Numbered from the stretch's first letter, positions 1 through 8,025 are shown. The stretch is 64,000 nucleotides of DNA from Nibricoccus aquaticus (GCF_002310495.1 NZ_CP023344.1:4295501-4359500), one strand, 5' to 3'. The notes: generated by a model from the sequence alone, not told the origin. Translations and numbers: made by a program.

Positions 1-473
1 CCGTGCTCGCGATAATAGAGGATCAACGGCTCGCGGTATATTTCCGGGACGCGCTCCAGTTCACTCCACAGGATCGCCTGCTCCTCCTTCCGCATGGCAA
101 GATTCGTGGCGGGTTCTTCTTGCCCGGCCACTTCAGCGGCGGCGTCGATGGTCTCGGCCTGAAATACGGGTTCCTTGATATCCCGGCGGCGCAGACGGCC
201 GGTTTTGTGACGGAGAATACCGCACAGCCAGGGACGCAGTTTTTCCGGCTCGCGCAACGAGTGCAGCTTGCGCCACGCCTCGACGAACGTTTCCTGCGCG
301 ATGTCTTCCCCCGTGCTCATGCTGCCGGTGGCGGAGTAGGCAAGCGAGCAGAGCAGCCGTTGATAGCGTTCGACGATCCGGGCGAACGCATCGCGGTCGC
401 CGTCGAGGCACGCAGCGACCAGTTCTGCATCGTTGTTGGTGTCGATCTCTGGCGTGGATTCCGGGTTGCTCAT
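1..473 (-). CDS. ECF RNA polymerase sigma factor (3' end beyond window)
   Basis: The reading frame opens at an ATG at 473-471 and runs off the left edge with no stop, giving about 157 visible codons. Residues about 25-95 look like sigma-70 region 2, with the motif EDIAQETFVEAW and the WLCGILRHK segment. From about residue 140 (SELERVPEIYREPL) region 4 begins. Its ATG overlaps the TGA of the upstream acyltransferase gene (ATGA), so the two are probably translationally coupled. It should direct RNA polymerase to a small regulon. The cognate anti-sigma factor may lie to the left of the window. The ECF assignment is firm; the subgroup is not known. Confidence 0.88.
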   Translation of the reverse strand, partial: MSNPESTPEIDTNNDAELVAACLDGDRDAFARIVERYQRLLCSLAYSATGSMSTGEDIAQETFVEAWRKLHSLREPEKLRPWLCGILRHKTGRLRRRDIKEPVFQAETIDAAAEVAGQEEPATNLAMRKEEQAILWSELERVPEIYREPLILYYREH

Positions 474-1831
474 GTTGGCTTGATGATAGGTGCCCGCGCA
501 GCCGGAACCGGTGACAAACTTTTTTCGTTTTGTTCGCGAGAGTTTTGGGGGGCCGGGCGGGATGTCCTGCGGAATAAACCGGGAATCACCCTTGGGGATC
601 GGCGCCCACTGAGCAACTGGCCGAGCGCGGTCGACCGCACGAAGAGGTCGTAGGTCAGCAAGCCTGTTGCGAGGGTGATCAGTGAGATGCCGGCGAGTTT
701 CATCAAACCATGCAGGGGAAGCTCGGCCGCCATCACTTGAAGCCAGACGACGACCGGCAGGTGGACTAGATAGATCCAGTAGGCCGAGTCGGCGAGGTAG
801 CGCGTTAGCCGGATGGGCCCGGCGTTTAGTTTTTTGAAGACGCCCAGAGTGAGGCTTACAAGCAGCCACATCATCGCAGCGTAGCTCACGCAGAAAGTTG
901 CTCGGGCCAGCTCATAGCGCGGAGTGGCCGGATTCATTTGGACGTTGCTCAACAGAAGCGTCGTGGCGATCGCTATCACCGTGATGACCCCGCGCGACCA
1001 CGTGAGCCGGGCGAATCGATCCAAGAGTCCTTCTCGGCGGGCAGCCAGCCAGCCGGCCAAAAAGAAACCGCTGTAGATAAGCAGCGCTGGGAGATGAGGG
1101 CTAAGCGTTCGATCAGGTGTGTCCATTCCCCAGCCGTTCATGAACCATAGTGCCGCTGCGGTCGGTACGACGAGACCCGGCAAGCACGCGCGTGTAGAGA
1201 TCAGCGAGCTGAACGCATGATCGATGAAGCGCAGGAAGCGGCGGAACGTTTGCCGGAAGATCTGCCCGAGGACTCGGATCATCAGCGCGAGCGCGGTAAT
1301 CAAATTCAGATAGTAAAGGAACCAAAGATGCGTTCCGGTGAAGAGTCCTTCTGGGAGCCGCGCGATATCCTGAAAGCCACTGTGGAGAGCGGCCCCGAAG
1401 TCGTAGTCGCCACTCATGCTGGCGCGGCCCATCACCCAGCCGGAAACGATCAGGGGCCGGAGAATGAACCAGCCGGCGACGAACGGCACACCGATGCGCA
1501 GAAAACGCGAACCGATGAAGTGCGCCAGTTTCTGGCGACTCAGGGCGAGCTGACTGAAAAAACCTGCGAGCAGGAAAAATGTTTCCATCCGGAACGCGTG
1601 GCTCATGAGAACGAAAGCAGGCACCAACGCGCTCGTCGAAACGTCCATCACCGCCCAGCCGATGAAGGCGGGCATGAACGAGAGGCTTGCGTGAAAAACG
1701 ACTCCGAGCAACAGCGCGAAGGCGCGCGCGGCATCCAGGTAATGGAGACGAGGCGACGACGCGGGGGCGGGGGCAGAGGCTGCCCCGTTGGAGTAGTCAG
1801 CCGCGGACGAAACAATGGGATACGCAGACAT
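470..1831 (-). CDS. Acyltransferase family 3 (OpgC/MdoC-like) membrane protein
   Basis: This is a polytopic membrane protein of 453 residues. It has the acyltransferase-3 pattern: LDAARAFALLLGVVFHASL near residue 35 (the conserved His in the first helix) and THLWFLYYL near residue 165, followed by about ten hydrophobic segments. Members move acyl or succinyl groups onto periplasmic glucans, O-antigen or other exported carbohydrates. The C-terminal 40 residues are polar, with RRSPR and NSREQNEKS, and look cytoplasmic. Its stop codon overlaps the start of the ECF sigma gene, so expression of the two is likely linked. The substrate cannot be read from sequence. Confidence 0.85.
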   Translation of the reverse strand: MSAYPIVSSAADYSNGAASAPAPASSPRLHYLDAARAFALLLGVVFHASLSFMPAFIGWAVMDVSTSALVPAFVLMSHAFRMETFFLLAGFFSQLALSRQKLAHFIGSRFLRIGVPFVAGWFILRPLIVSGWVMGRASMSGDYDFGAALHSGFQDIARLPEGLFTGTHLWFLYYLNLITALALMIRVLGQIFRQTFRRFLRFIDHAFSSLISTRACLPGLVVPTAAALWFMNGWGMDTPDRTLSPHLPALLIYSGFFLAGWLAARREGLLDRFARLTWSRGVITVIAIATTLLLSNVQMNPATPRYELARATFCVSYAAMMWLLVSLTLGVFKKLNAGPIRLTRYLADSAYWIYLVHLPVVVWLQVMAAELPLHGLMKLAGISLITLATGLLTYDLFVRSTALGQLLSGRRSPRVIPGLFRRTSRPAPQNSREQNEKSLSPVPAARAPIIKPT

Positions 1832-1852
1832 GGACGCGATTTTCGGAGGGCT

Positions 1853-2437
1853 TCAGTAGAAGCCGACTTCATCGACCTCATAGGCGAACGGGCCTTTGCT
1901 CAGACCCACGGCGAGCAAGTTGACGCTGATGATGTTCTTCAGGTTGAGCGGAGTTTGCTCAGACCATGCGCGCTTAAGTTTTGTGAAGGGCAAGCGAATC
2001 TCCTGAGTTTCTCCCGAACGCACCGCGACGAGAGTGTTGTGATAGTCGTAGTTGGTGACCTCGGGGGTACACACCTGAAGCGAGAGCGCGCCGGTGACTA
2101 TTTTCAGACGCAGCCGCACGCCGCTGTACTCCGATAAATCGCGCGACTCGCCGTCGGGACTCAGCGGCAAGACCAGGTTTACCCAGCCAGGAGAGCCGCG
2201 CGGAGGCGTCAGCTCACCTTCGACGATCAGGATGCCGTTGACGGATTTCTGAGTCACGCGCGATTGTCCACCGGCCACGGTGTCGGAGATCCAAACGCGG
2301 TCGGTGGACATGCTGGTGTGCTGAGCGTCGTCGAAGTTATCGAGCAATGCCGGCACGGATGCGGCATGAGCGAGCTGCGGATACAGTGCGGCGATCAGCA
2401 GGGTGAAGACCGCTGCGGGATGGGAGAGGATTTTCAT
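1853..2437 (-). CDS. Secreted CIA30-like carbohydrate-binding-fold protein
   Basis: The protein has 194 residues with an N-terminal signal peptide (MKILSHPAAVFTLLIAA, cleavage near AHAAS). The rest resembles the CIA30 / galactose-binding-like jelly-roll family: DNFDD near the mature start, a strand with GWVNLVLPL, and a C-terminal EVDEVGFY. I chose the ATG at 2437 because a GTG-rich AGGTG lies just upstream; an upstream TTG is also in frame. It is 21 bases upstream of the acyltransferase gene on the same strand and may belong to that operon. The function is unknown; in bacteria such domains are found in exported or periplasmic proteins. Confidence 0.65.
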   Translation of the reverse strand: MKILSHPAAVFTLLIAALYPQLAHAASVPALLDNFDDAQHTSMSTDRVWISDTVAGGQSRVTQKSVNGILIVEGELTPPRGSPGWVNLVLPLSPDGESRDLSEYSGVRLRLKIVTGALSLQVCTPEVTNYDYHNTLVAVRSGETQEIRLPFTKLKRAWSEQTPLNLKNIISVNLLAVGLSKGPFAYEVDEVGFY

Positions 2438-2481
2438 AGGCACCTGCAAGTGCCCGAAATCCGGAGACCGGTGACAAAAAA

Positions 2482-2871
2482 CTATCCGCGACGATCCGTG
2501 CCGGTGATGGCGCGGAGGCGCTGGCCGAGGGCTTCGGCGATGGCGATCATGTCGGCGGCTTCAGTGGGTTTGAGATGCGCCTGGCAGTGGCGATGCCAGA
2601 GGCCGAGCCAGGCCTGGAAGTGACGTTCTTCGAGCTGGAGCGGCATGTGACGGCCGGCGAAACCGCCGCCGTAGAGCGCGGGGCCGCCGGTGAGGCCGGA
2701 CCAGAAGTCGGCTATCTTTTCCATGTGCGAAGGCCAGTCGTCGATGTGTGCGGCGAAGACGGGGCCGATTTCGTTGTGCTGCTTTACGTCGGCGTAGAAG
2801 CGGCGCAGCAGGAGCTGAAGGCCGGGGCGGCCGCCGATGCGGTCGAAGAGAGTAGGCGGCGCCTCGGGCAT
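2482..2871 (-). CDS. Group III truncated haemoglobin
   Basis: A 129-residue globin. The N-terminal LFDRIGGRPGLQLLLRRFYADV and the core HMEKIADFWSGLTGG are characteristic of group III truncated haemoglobins. GRHMPLQLEERHFQAWL carries the probable proximal haem-binding His, followed by the Trp typical of the family. These proteins bind O2, NO or other small ligands at haem in the cytoplasm, and some act in NO or sulfide handling. The start at MPEAPP was chosen because only there does the frame agree with the family; the longer frame upstream is arginine/proline-rich noise. It lies about 50 bases downstream of the small gene at 2919-3167 and may be cotranscribed with it. Confidence 0.88.
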   Translation of the reverse strand: MPEAPPTLFDRIGGRPGLQLLLRRFYADVKQHNEIGPVFAAHIDDWPSHMEKIADFWSGLTGGPALYGGGFAGRHMPLQLEERHFQAWLGLWHRHCQAHLKPTEAADMIAIAEALGQRLRAITGTDRRG

Positions 2872-2918
2872 GGCGTGAAAGGGTGCGGCGCGGGAGCTGG
2901 CGCCGTGGAGGGCGGGCG

Positions 2919-3167
2919 TTAGCTGACGCCTTTGGCTTTGAGGAGTGCGGCGAGTTCGACGGGGTCGGCTTCGCCTTTGACGGTGTTGAGCTGGCTGAGG
3001 ATGGACATGCGGTCGTCGGGGCCGCTGCTGGAGATTTCGAGCATCCAGTCTTCGGTCTTCGGGGCGACGGCGACGATCTCGTCGCACCACGCGATGACTT
3101 CGGTGGCTTCAACGAAGCCCATCGTGATGCCTTTGATGTAGTACTCGGCCTTGGTGCGGTAGTTCAT
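2919..3167 (-). CDS. Small conserved hypothetical protein (82 aa)
   Basis: An 82-residue acidic protein beginning MNYRTKAEYYIKG and ending LLKAKGVS, with no membrane segment. It contains an EVIAWCDEIV stretch and a predicted helical architecture. The codon usage and clean start support a real gene. I do not recognise a named family. It is the first gene of a two-gene minus-strand unit with the truncated haemoglobin and is divergent from the SRPBCC gene at 3376. Confidence 0.65.
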   Translation of the reverse strand: MNYRTKAEYYIKGITMGFVEATEVIAWCDEIVAVAPKTEDWMLEISSSGPDDRMSILSQLNTVKGEADPVELAALLKAKGVS

Positions 3168-3241
3168 GGGCTGTGAACTGTTCAGCCGGTGAGGAAGATG
3201 CCAAGTGCGAAGACGCGTGGCGCGCTGCGACCGCGGGGCGG

Positions 3242-3268
3242 TCCGGAATGCGCGACGGGGGCGTCGCA
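3242..3268. repeat. GC-rich hairpin GCGACG-GGGG-CGTCGC
   Basis: A perfect 6-bp inverted repeat with a GGGG loop (3252-3267) between the divergent genes at 3167 and 3376. A near-identical hairpin recurs at 34173-34188. Both copies carry an adjacent GGTGCGAC-type flank, so this is an interspersed repeat and not a terminator; no T-run follows. It lacks the GTAG head of the other hairpins in the window. Confidence 0.5.
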
Positions 3269-3375
3269 CCTCGATCGGAAGAAAAATGGGCGAAGGTGTC
3301 CGCTCGACTTGGTGTCGTTCGTTGAGAACTTGAAAGCACGCACCCTCGTCCTGTTTTCCCAACGAAGAAAAACTC

Positions 3376-3828
3376 ATGTCCTCTACTCACACGATCCGTC
3401 TGCACCGCGTTCTGCGTTCCACTCCTGAAAAAGTTTATCGTGCCTTCACCGAGGCCGATGCCATGAGCCGGTGGCTTCCGCCGTATGGCTTTACCTGTAA
3501 GGTTCATCACCTGGACGCGAAGGTGGGCGGCACGTTTAAGATGTCGTTCACGAATTTCGGCACGGGAGGCAGTCACTCGTTTGGCGGCGATTTTCTGGAG
3601 CTGGTGCCGAATGAGCGCATCCGGTACACGGACAAATTCGATGATCCGAATCTGCCCGGCGTGATGACCGTGACGGTGACGTTGAAGAAGGTTTTGTGCG
3701 GGACTGAGCTCAACGTGGAGCAGGCGGGCGTGCCCGCGATGATTCCGGCGGAGATGTGCTACCTCGGCTGGCAGGAGTCGCTCGATATGCTGGCGAAACT
3801 GGTGGAGCCGGAGATTCCGAATGGGTGA
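3376..3828 (+). CDS. SRPBCC (AHSA1/START-like) domain protein
   Basis: A 150-residue single-domain protein of the Aha1-type SRPBCC fold. The helix-grip start (RVLRSTPEKVYRAFTEADAMSRWL) is followed by the typical G-G-F strand pairs (GGTFKMSFTNF, GGDFLELVPNERIRYTDKF) and ends with the long C-terminal helix starting GWQESLDMLAKLVEP. The family binds hydrophobic ligands or acts in stress responses, and specific functions are rarely known. It is divergent from the small gene at 2919 and convergent with the DUF5069 gene. Confidence 0.88.
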   Translation: MSSTHTIRLHRVLRSTPEKVYRAFTEADAMSRWLPPYGFTCKVHHLDAKVGGTFKMSFTNFGTGGSHSFGGDFLELVPNERIRYTDKFDDPNLPGVMTVTVTLKKVLCGTELNVEQAGVPAMIPAEMCYLGWQESLDMLAKLVEPEIPNG

Positions 3829-3865
3829 GTGCTGATGGCTCCGGCGGCGGCGCGACTAGTGATAA

Positions 3866-3890
3866 CCCGGCCCCTTGCGGCCGGGGCTAG
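3866..3890 (-). repeat. REP-like hairpin that supplies a stop codon (CTAG head)
   Basis: CCCGGCC (3866-3872), loop CCTTGC, GGCCGGG (3879-3885), then GCTAG. On the minus strand the element reads CTAG followed by the hairpin, resembling the GTAG-headed elements elsewhere but with C for G. The TAG (3889-3887) is the stop codon of the DUF5069 gene. It may double as a transcript-end hairpin between the converging genes. Confidence 0.45.
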
Positions 3891-4351
3891 ATGTTTTCCC
3901 ACGCGCGGTCGATGACGGGGTCGCGGCCTTCGTCGTATTCGATGTGGTCGATGATGGTTTCGATGGGTTTGCCTTCGAGACCGCTGTTGCGGATGCGCTC
4001 GGGAAGGACGGCGGAGCGTTCGTCGCGCCAGCCGAGTTTCAGGATGAAGCGATTCCACATGTGGCATTCTTCGTCGGTTCGCGGCGTGCCTCGGGTGTGA
4101 ACCCAAGCGAGGATTTGCTCGTCGGACTCGCCGGTCGTGAGGGCGCGTTCGCGGATGTCGGCATAGGGCACGCCGAGGAAGCGGCAGCAGCGGCCGTCGA
4201 GGACGTAGAATTGGGAGTCGCCGAGATTGGCGACGTAGTCGGCGGGTAGTTTGCCCGTGGCGTGGAGGCGGAGCTTGTCGAGCATGCGGCCGAAATAAAT
4301 GAGCCGGCCGACCTTGGCGTAGACACTGCGGAGTCCGGGAACGTGGGGCAT
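3887..4351 (-). CDS. DUF5069 domain protein
   Basis: A 154-residue protein. The pattern VYAKVGRLIYFGRMLDK, then LPADYVANLG and RCCRFLGVPY, is the DUF5069 signature found mostly in Verrucomicrobiota and Planctomycetota. The C-terminus holds HMWNRFILKLGWRD. The start at MPHVPG is the only one that fits the family; the longer upstream frame is low-complexity. Its TAG stop codon lies inside a hairpin repeat (3866-3890). The biochemical function is unknown. Confidence 0.85.
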   Translation of the reverse strand: MPHVPGLRSVYAKVGRLIYFGRMLDKLRLHATGKLPADYVANLGDSQFYVLDGRCCRFLGVPYADIRERALTTGESDEQILAWVHTRGTPRTDEECHMWNRFILKLGWRDERSAVLPERIRNSGLEGKPIETIIDHIEYDEGRDPVIDRAWENI

Positions 4352-4585
4352 GGAGGGAAGCGGGTTTCGCCCCGAGGAAAATCGTCGCCGGAATTTGAAC
4401 AAGCGCGGGCCTGCGAGGCAGCGGAGCAGTCGGTGGAATTTTATTCCATCACAGCGGCTTGGTGCGTGCGTAAAGGGGAATACGCGAACGTCGCGGGCGG
4501 AGCGACTCGTGGCTCTTGGGGGATTTGTGGAGGGCGCGCACGCGGGCTTTGACTCGGGGCGGCGGGTAACTACGCATCGGCGGCG

Positions 4586-5149
4586 ATGGTTCCAGACGAC
4601 CTCCAGAACAAGGCAGTCCAGTATGTGTCCGGCGACATGAGCGCGCCGGAGCGGGAGAACTTTGAGGTGTTGCTGGCGTGGAATACGGAACTGCGGGCGG
4701 ACGTGGGGAGGCTCAGCGATGCGGTGGGCGCGCTTGCGCTGGCTGAGGTGCCGGCAGGGGTGACTCCTTCGGCGGGCTTGAAGGCGCGCATTTTGAATTC
4801 GGTGGCGGCGCTGGCGGGTCAGGCCGGGGCTGAGGCGTTGGTGAAGACGGATGCGGAGGGGCGGATCGAGTGGGTGAACGACGCGTTCACGGCGATGTGC
4901 GGCTACTCGTTGGATGAGCTGAAGGGGCGGAGGCCGGGCGCGGTGTTGCAAGGGGCGGAGACGGATAGTGCGGCGGTGGGGCGTATCCGGGATTCCATGC
5001 TCGCGGGGCGGGCGTGCCGCGAGACGCTGATCAACTATCACAAGGACGGCTCGGCGTACCGGGTGGATGTGCGCATCGATCCGATCCTCGATGAGGATGG
5101 GCGGAGGCTTTGTTTTGTGGCGCGTGAGCGGAAGCTGGAGATGGTTTGA
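4586..5149 (+). CDS. PAS domain protein with anti-sigma-like N-terminus
   Basis: The protein has 187 residues. The first 75 or so (DMSAPERENFEVLLAWNTELRADV, then VPAGVTPSAGLKARIL) resemble the N-terminal sigma-binding region of RskA/ChrR-type anti-sigma factors, without a zinc HxxxCxxC motif. Residues about 80-187 are a PAS domain (WVNDAFTAMCGYSLDELKG). The segment GRRPGAVLQGAETD aligns with the LOV flavin loop GRNCRFLQG, but Pro or Gly replaces the photoactive Cys, so it should not form a LOV adduct. There is no membrane segment, so the protein is cytoplasmic. No Shine-Dalgarno is obvious at the ATG. The anti-sigma reading is an inference. Confidence 0.7.
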   Translation: MVPDDLQNKAVQYVSGDMSAPERENFEVLLAWNTELRADVGRLSDAVGALALAEVPAGVTPSAGLKARILNSVAALAGQAGAEALVKTDAEGRIEWVNDAFTAMCGYSLDELKGRRPGAVLQGAETDSAAVGRIRDSMLAGRACRETLINYHKDGSAYRVDVRIDPILDEDGRRLCFVARERKLEMV

Positions 5150-5175
5150 GCGGAGAGAGGCGGCGCGGGAACTCG

Positions 5176-6084
5176 TTAGTGGCGGCTGGAGGGAAGCGGG
5201 TGCGGAACGCGGCTGGCTTCGCGGGTGCCCCAGGTCGAGAGGCCGAGTGCGCCGAGGCCGATGGCGGAGTAGAGACTGAGGCAGACCCAGAAGAAGAGCG
5301 GTTCTTGCGCGCGGGAAACGGCGCGGCTTTGAGTGGCGCGTTTGGTGGGGGAGACGGTTTCGCCGGTGGCGAGGCCGCGATGCACGAGCCAGCCCATGCC
5401 AGCGGCGAGGAGAGCGAAGCAGCAGATCGCGGTGACGAGCGCACGGCGTTGCGAGCGATGTTTTTGAGCGAGCGTAGCGGGCGGGATGTCGCGGGTGTCG
5501 GGCGTGGCGGCGCGTGCGTGAAGGAGCGGTGACGCGACCGGTAGATGAGGAGTGACGGCGGGTTTGCTAGGAGAGGATTGCGGGAGGCCGAGGCGGAATT
5601 CGCGGCGGATGGAGCGGTTGGTCAGCGTGAGCAACACGCCGGCGGAAATGGCGATGCAGGTGAGGTGGAAAGAATAGTTCACCGACGAAGCGAGCACGGT
5701 GGTGGGAACGCCGGAGGGCGACGTGTAGGTGCGTTCTGGTGACGGACCTCGGGCAATGGCGGCGGCGCTCCACAGGGCGAAGCTCACGGTAAGCGTGAGG
5801 ACGTAGGTATGAGCCCAGCGCCAGCGGCAGAGGAGGCCGATCCCGGCGAGCAAGGTGGCGGGCGGGCGTGCGATGACGACGAGCGCGTCGAGCAGGCTGG
5901 CGTGGGCGGTGCCGTAGCTTCCGGCGATAAACATCAGCAGTGTGATCAAGCTGATCGGCAGCAGGAGCGCGGAGACGACGATGAGGCTCCAGGCGAGCGC
6001 GGTGATCAGCCGGGAGCGCGCGGGCTGAGCGGATTTGGCCGGCAGTGGCGGAGGTGTAGCGGTGGTGGATGTGAATGCGGACAT
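5176..6084 (-). CDS. Multi-pass membrane protein of unknown function
   Basis: A 302-residue protein. A polar, Pro/Thr-rich N-terminus is followed by about six hydrophobic segments (for example LITALAWSLIVVSALLLPISLITLLMF and a C-terminal LFFWVCLSLYSAIGLGALGL). A polar linker in the middle (about 150-215) is probably cytoplasmic or periplasmic. I do not recognise the family. MSAFTS at 6084 is the likely start; the frame upstream of it has the composition of noise. It faces the PAS gene tail to tail. Confidence 0.6.
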   Translation of the reverse strand: MSAFTSTTATPPPLPAKSAQPARSRLITALAWSLIVVSALLLPISLITLLMFIAGSYGTAHASLLDALVVIARPPATLLAGIGLLCRWRWAHTYVLTLTVSFALWSAAAIARGPSPERTYTSPSGVPTTVLASSVNYSFHLTCIAISAGVLLTLTNRSIRREFRLGLPQSSPSKPAVTPHLPVASPLLHARAATPDTRDIPPATLAQKHRSQRRALVTAICCFALLAAGMGWLVHRGLATGETVSPTKRATQSRAVSRAQEPLFFWVCLSLYSAIGLGALGLSTWGTREASRVPHPLPSSRH

Positions 6085-6247
6085 GGCGCTGCGCGGACTG
6101 CGGATCGGGAGCGATGCAGTGCGGCAGGTTCGCAGTCTAGGGGAATGCTGCGCGGACGGACATGGGCCGTTTGGGCAAGGCGGCCGTCGGCGCTTGGTCC
6201 GTGCTGCGGAGGCTTTCATCGGCAGACGTCGCTATGTTTCCGGCCAA

Positions 6248-7111
6248 TCAACGCGATGGAGTCAGGTGGCGGAGTTTGTCGGGATTGCAAATGATGTAGA
6301 TCGCGTGAATTCGGTCGGCGATTACCTCGAACGAGAAGGCGTAGTGAATGCGGCCGCCTTCAGAAAGCACGATGCCGGGGCTGCCGTTTATGTCTACCGT
6401 GCGTTGCAGCATGGTCGCGCCGAAGCGCGGCCAGATGCCGAGGAGGAAGCGGCTCACATGGTCAGCTCCTATGATGGGGCGTCCGGCGGCTTTCACCCGG
6501 CCACCGCCGTCGCTGTACACGGTGCTGTTTTCGGAAAGCAGCGAGAGCACGCCTTGCACGTCGCCGCCGGCGGTGGCGGCGAGAAACGCTTCGACGAGTT
6601 GTTGTGCGCGGTCGGTCGGCGGTGTGGATGGCTTGGGAGCGGCGTCGAGCTGGAGCCGGGCGCGGCGCACGATCTGGCGGCAGTTGGCTTCGCTCTTGCC
6701 GACGATGAGTGCGATCTCGGGATAGTCGTAACTGAAGACTTCGCGCAGGAGAAACACGGCGCGCTCCACCGGGCCGAGCGATTCGAGCATGAGCATGAAG
6801 GCCATGCGCAAGGAGTCGGCTAGCTCGGTGGTGGTGCCTCCGTCGGTCTCGGTCGCGGGCATGAGCGGCTCGGGCAGCCAGATGCCGTAGTACTCTTCGC
6901 GGGCGCGACGGGCGGAGCGGAGCTGGTCGATGCAGAGCCGGGTGGTCGCGGCGACGAGCCATGCTTTGGCGGACAGGACGGTGGCGATGTCCTGCCGCTG
7001 CCAGCGCAGCCAGACCTCTTGCATGATGTCGTCGGCCTCGGCGACCTGGCCGAGCATCCGATAGGCGATGCCGAAGAGGAGCGGGCGGTGGGTGTTGAAT
7101 GTATCGATCAC
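6248..7111 (-). CDS. ECF41-type sigma factor with SnoaL-like C-terminus (SigJ-like)
   Basis: A 287-residue sigma factor. Region 2 carries GIAYRMLGQVAEADDIMQEVW; region 4 (residues about 110-160) ends with the HTH KSEANCRQIVRRAR. A SnoaL/NTF2-like domain of about 110 residues follows and ends with CNPDKLRHL, matching the NPDKL motif of the ECF41 group. In ECF41 proteins the C-terminal extension replaces a separate anti-sigma factor and tunes activity. Translation starts at a GTG (7111) that overlaps the TGA of the SDR gene (GTGA). The pairing with an oxidoreductase and the upstream TGTCACA/CGTC promoter fit ECF41 closely. Confidence 0.95.
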   Translation of the reverse strand: MIDTFNTHRPLLFGIAYRMLGQVAEADDIMQEVWLRWQRQDIATVLSAKAWLVAATTRLCIDQLRSARRAREEYYGIWLPEPLMPATETDGGTTTELADSLRMAFMLMLESLGPVERAVFLLREVFSYDYPEIALIVGKSEANCRQIVRRARLQLDAAPKPSTPPTDRAQQLVEAFLAATAGGDVQGVLSLLSENSTVYSDGGGRVKAAGRPIIGADHVSRFLLGIWPRFGATMLQRTVDINGSPGIVLSEGGRIHYAFSFEVIADRIHAIYIICNPDKLRHLTPSR

Positions 7112-7908
7112 GAGGCGACGGCGGCTGGTTTTGGCGCAACGTTATGAGCCAGCCAGTCTTTGAAAAGGATGGAGCCGCGGCGCGCGGGTGATGCCGGGGT
7201 GAGGCTGCGGTCATCGACGGCGGCGCCGAAGTAGCGAGCGGCAGGATCGGTTTTCACCTGACGCGGATCGCCCGAGGCCAGCAGGTAATCGCGAGCGAAG
7301 CCGGGCATGCGAATGGGTTCGGGACCGGCGATTTTCACGATGCCGTTGATGGGCGCTGCAGTGGAGATTGCGGCAAGCAAGCGGGCGACGTCATCGGCGG
7401 CGATCGGTTGCATGAGCGCGGGAGGAACGCGGACGAAATCGCCCTCGGTGGCGCCGTAGATGATCGACGGAGCGAACTCGAAGAACTGGGTGGCGCGGAC
7501 GATGGTGTGCGGAACAGGGCCGGCGGAAAGCAGGTTTTCCATCGCGAGCTTGGCGAGGAAGTAGTCGCTGTCGGGCACGCGGTCAGTGCCGACGACCGAG
7601 AGGGCGACGTGATGCCGGACGCCGGCAGCGGCTTCGGCGGCGAGCAGGTTGCGGGTGGAGTTTACGAAGAAGTCCATGGCGGCCTGTTTCTCGAAAGAGG
7701 GCGAATTGGATACATCGACGACGACATCGGCGCCTGCGAGGGCGTTGGCGAGTCCTTCGCCGGTGACCGCGTTGACTCCAGTGGATGGCGAGGCAGGGAC
7801 CGCGGTGTGGCCGAGCGTGCGGAGGATCGGGATCAGCTTACGGCCGATGAGGCCGGTGCCGCCGATGACGACGATTTTGAGGGATTTGGAAGAGGATGGT
7901 GTGTTCAT
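7108..7908 (-). CDS. NAD(P)-binding SDR/NmrA-like oxidoreductase, ECF41 partner
   Basis: A 266-residue atypical extended SDR. The Rossmann motif KIVVIGGTGLIG is at residues about 10-21, with DVVVDVSN and a VALSVVGTDRV strand, and a substrate region RATQFFEF. It is first in a two-gene operon with the ECF41 sigma factor and is probably the main target of that factor. The ATG at 7908 (or the GTG one codon upstream) lies only about 4-14 bases after the ECF41 -10 element, so the mRNA is probably leaderless or nearly so. The substrate is unknown. Confidence 0.9.
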   Translation of the reverse strand: MNTPSSSKSLKIVVIGGTGLIGRKLIPILRTLGHTAVPASPSTGVNAVTGEGLANALAGADVVVDVSNSPSFEKQAAMDFFVNSTRNLLAAEAAAGVRHHVALSVVGTDRVPDSDYFLAKLAMENLLSAGPVPHTIVRATQFFEFAPSIIYGATEGDFVRVPPALMQPIAADDVARLLAAISTAAPINGIVKIAGPEPIRMPGFARDYLLASGDPRQVKTDPAARYFGAAVDDRSLTPASPARRGSILFKDWLAHNVAPKPAAVAS

Positions 7909-7918
7909 CACCAATCCA

Positions 7919-7945
7919 GACGGGGCAGCCCTTCGCTTTGTGACA
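7919..7945 (-). promoter_or_regulatory. ECF41 promoter (TGTCACA-N16-CGTC)
   Basis: On the minus strand the sequence reads TGTCACA (7945-7939), a 16-base spacer, then CGTC (7922-7919). These are the -35 and -10 elements known for ECF41 sigma factors, and they lie immediately upstream of the SDR gene that precedes the ECF41 sigma gene. This implies positive autoregulation of the two-gene operon. The distance to the ATG (7908) leaves almost no 5' leader. Confidence 0.85.
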
Positions 7946-7976
7946 GCGGCGGAAAATCAGTGGGGATTTTCGAACC

Positions 7977-8001
7977 GGCCTGACGCGAGGTCAGGTCCTA
8001 C
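7977..8001 (-). repeat. GTAG-headed REP-like hairpin, CCTGAC subfamily
   Basis: GGCCTGAC (7977-7984), a 5-base loop, GTCAGGTC (7990-7997, one G-U pair), then CTAC (7998-8001). Read on the minus strand this is GTAG followed by the stem-loop, the layout of RAYT-type REP elements. It lies 25 bases past the stop of the GH39 gene. Copies at 17626 and 46340 share the stem, and the 17626 copy also shares the TTTCGAACC flank. Confidence 0.7.
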
Positions 8002-8025
8002 GGCTCGGAGGGGACGTGATCCTTT

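Noticed and set aside
3-653. A 216-codon + strand frame at the left edge
   Set aside because: It is the complement of the ECF sigma gene, which shows clear sigma region 2 on the minus strand.
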